Of a DNA stretch of 7,951 nt, positions 7,253 through 7,951 are shown piece by piece; within the stretch, counting starts at the first letter, position 1, and every line of letters starts with the position of its first letter. The notes under the pieces were generated by a model. The model saw only the letters and a list, made by a program, of their open reading frames with translations, was not told the origin of the DNA and did no database searches. The translations under genes and the position numbers were made by a program. Source of the DNA: DATKYV01 sp035528275 (GTDB lineage Bacteria; Acidobacteriota; Terriglobia; UBA7540); assembly GCA_035528275.1 (NCBI GenBank), contig DATKYV010000197.1:1-7951 (forward strand). Direction: 5' to 3'.

Positions 7253-7951
7253 TTGACCCTTAGACCATCCCGAAGCTGGTTCGCCCTCCTGCTTGCCGGT
7301 CTGCTGGCATTTCCGTTGGTCTGTTTTCCCGGGACCCCGGCTTCCAAGCGCTCGCGGGCCATCGCGGCTTACGAGCGAGCCACGAAAATGCGGGCCACTC
7401 TCGCTTCCCGCCCGGCGGACACGCGCCTGAAGGCCGAGTACGAAAAGGTGATCCAGGTCTTCCGGTCAGTCCACTGGGCCGATCCCGCGTATCAGAAGAC
7501 GCCGCTCGCCCTGGAGGCCGTCGGTGAGCTCTACGCGGAGATGGGGCGTCGATTCTCCAACGATTACTACTTCCGGGCGGCCATCAAAGCCTACGAGTAT
7601 CTGATGGCCGAATACCCGCGCTCCAGCATGGCGCGGGACGCGCATTTGGCGATTGGGGAAATCTACCTTGCCGACCTCAAAGACGAGGCGGAGGCGCGCA
7701 AGACCTTTGAAGAGTACCTCGACAAGCACCCGCGGTCCGACAAGACCTCCGAGGCCCGCGCCCGGCTGAAACAAATCGAGCAGCTCGCCGCGGAGCGCGA
7801 AGCCCGGCGCGCCAGGTCCGCGGCGAATCGCCCGGTGGGATCACTCCCTCAAGTGACGGGCATTCGCCATTGGGTGGGACCCAATTACACGCGCATCGTG
7901 ATCAACGTGGAAGGCGAAGTGAAGTTTGACACGCTTCGCCTCCCCAATCCC
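7253..7951 (+). CDS. Secreted TPR plus AMIN-domain protein, probable N-acetylmuramoyl-L-alanine amidase, 5' part
   Basis: An open frame of 233 codons runs off the window end. The probable start is TTG 7253: it is the first start codon after an in-frame TAG (7244-7246), an AAAGGGA (7236-7242) lies ten bases upstream, and a signal peptide follows at once (basic RPSR, then hydrophobic ALLLAGLLAFPLVCF at 11-25). A helical TPR-like region covers about 85-175 (LEAVGELYAEMG, AIKAYEYLMAEYPRSSMA, AHLAIGEIYLADLKDEAEA, TFEEYLDKHP). A charged linker follows, then the beginning of an AMIN domain from about 200 (VTGIRHWVGPNYTRIVINVE). AMIN domains direct periplasmic proteins to peptidoglycan or the division site. 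With this N-terminal layout the expected continuation is an Amidase_3 zinc hydrolase, which fits the lytic transglycosylase next door. The catalytic domain is outside the window, so a PilQ-like or other AMIN protein is not excluded. The VC before residue 25 does not make a good lipobox. Confidence 0.65.
   Translation, partial: MTLRPSRSWFALLLAGLLAFPLVCFPGTPASKRSRAIAAYERATKMRATLASRPADTRLKAEYEKVIQVFRSVHWADPAYQKTPLALEAVGELYAEMGRRFSNDYYFRAAIKAYEYLMAEYPRSSMARDAHLAIGEIYLADLKDEAEARKTFEEYLDKHPRSDKTSEARARLKQIEQLAAEREARRARSAANRPVGSLPQVTGIRHWVGPNYTRIVINVEGEVKFDTLRLPNP

Noticed and set aside
7313..7330. Lipoprotein signal (LVC) in the amidase candidate
   Set aside because: The residue before Cys is Val rather than Gly, Ala or Ser, so the lipobox is poor. 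An ordinary signal peptide ending around PGTPA fits better.

Overview
The window is a stretch of GC-rich bacterial chromosome with every gene on the + strand: seven protein-coding genes, the first and last cut by the window edges. The gene families point to a Gram-negative bacterium with type IV pili, and the closest fit is Acidobacteriota. This is inference from remembered family resemblance (the variant PilT C-terminus, the TPR plus AMIN cell-wall protein, the Cys-rich insert in AlaRS). No database search was possible.

Layout. 2-751: 3' part of a branched-chain amino acid aminotransferase (ilvE). 790-818: a strong predicted promoter, then a pilT-type pilus ATPase (858-1994) overlapped by 14 bases by recX (1981-2496), which starts at TTG with its own Shine-Dalgarno. 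2497-2577: a short gap almost filled by a degenerate 7-bp tandem repeat that flips orientation halfway and can fold as a hairpin. 2578-5277: alaS, complete, with no visible Shine-Dalgarno. 5278-5397: an inverted repeat sharing an 8-mer with the previous gap, then a promoter with a consensus -10. 5398-6144: gpmA (BPG-dependent phosphoglycerate mutase).

6145-6479 is the only gene-free stretch longer than 300 bases. It holds a 16-bp perfect palindrome, a weak GC-rich hairpin, an extended -10 promoter with TATAAT, and a predicted ~165-nt leader with strong nested hairpins. The leader leads into a secreted soluble lytic transglycosylase (6480-7166), then an 86-base gap, then the N-terminal part of a secreted TPR plus AMIN protein, most likely an N-acetylmuramoyl-L-alanine amidase (7253 to the edge).

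Functionally these are housekeeping genes (amino acid metabolism, alanyl-tRNA charging, glycolysis), a pilus motor co-transcribed with a RecA modulator, and a cell-wall remodelling pair. I see no CRISPR array, insertion sequence, prophage, tRNA or rRNA, and no convincing new multi-gene system. The most interesting unexplained signals are non-coding: the structured leader before the lytic transglycosylase and the mirrored heptad repeat before alaS.
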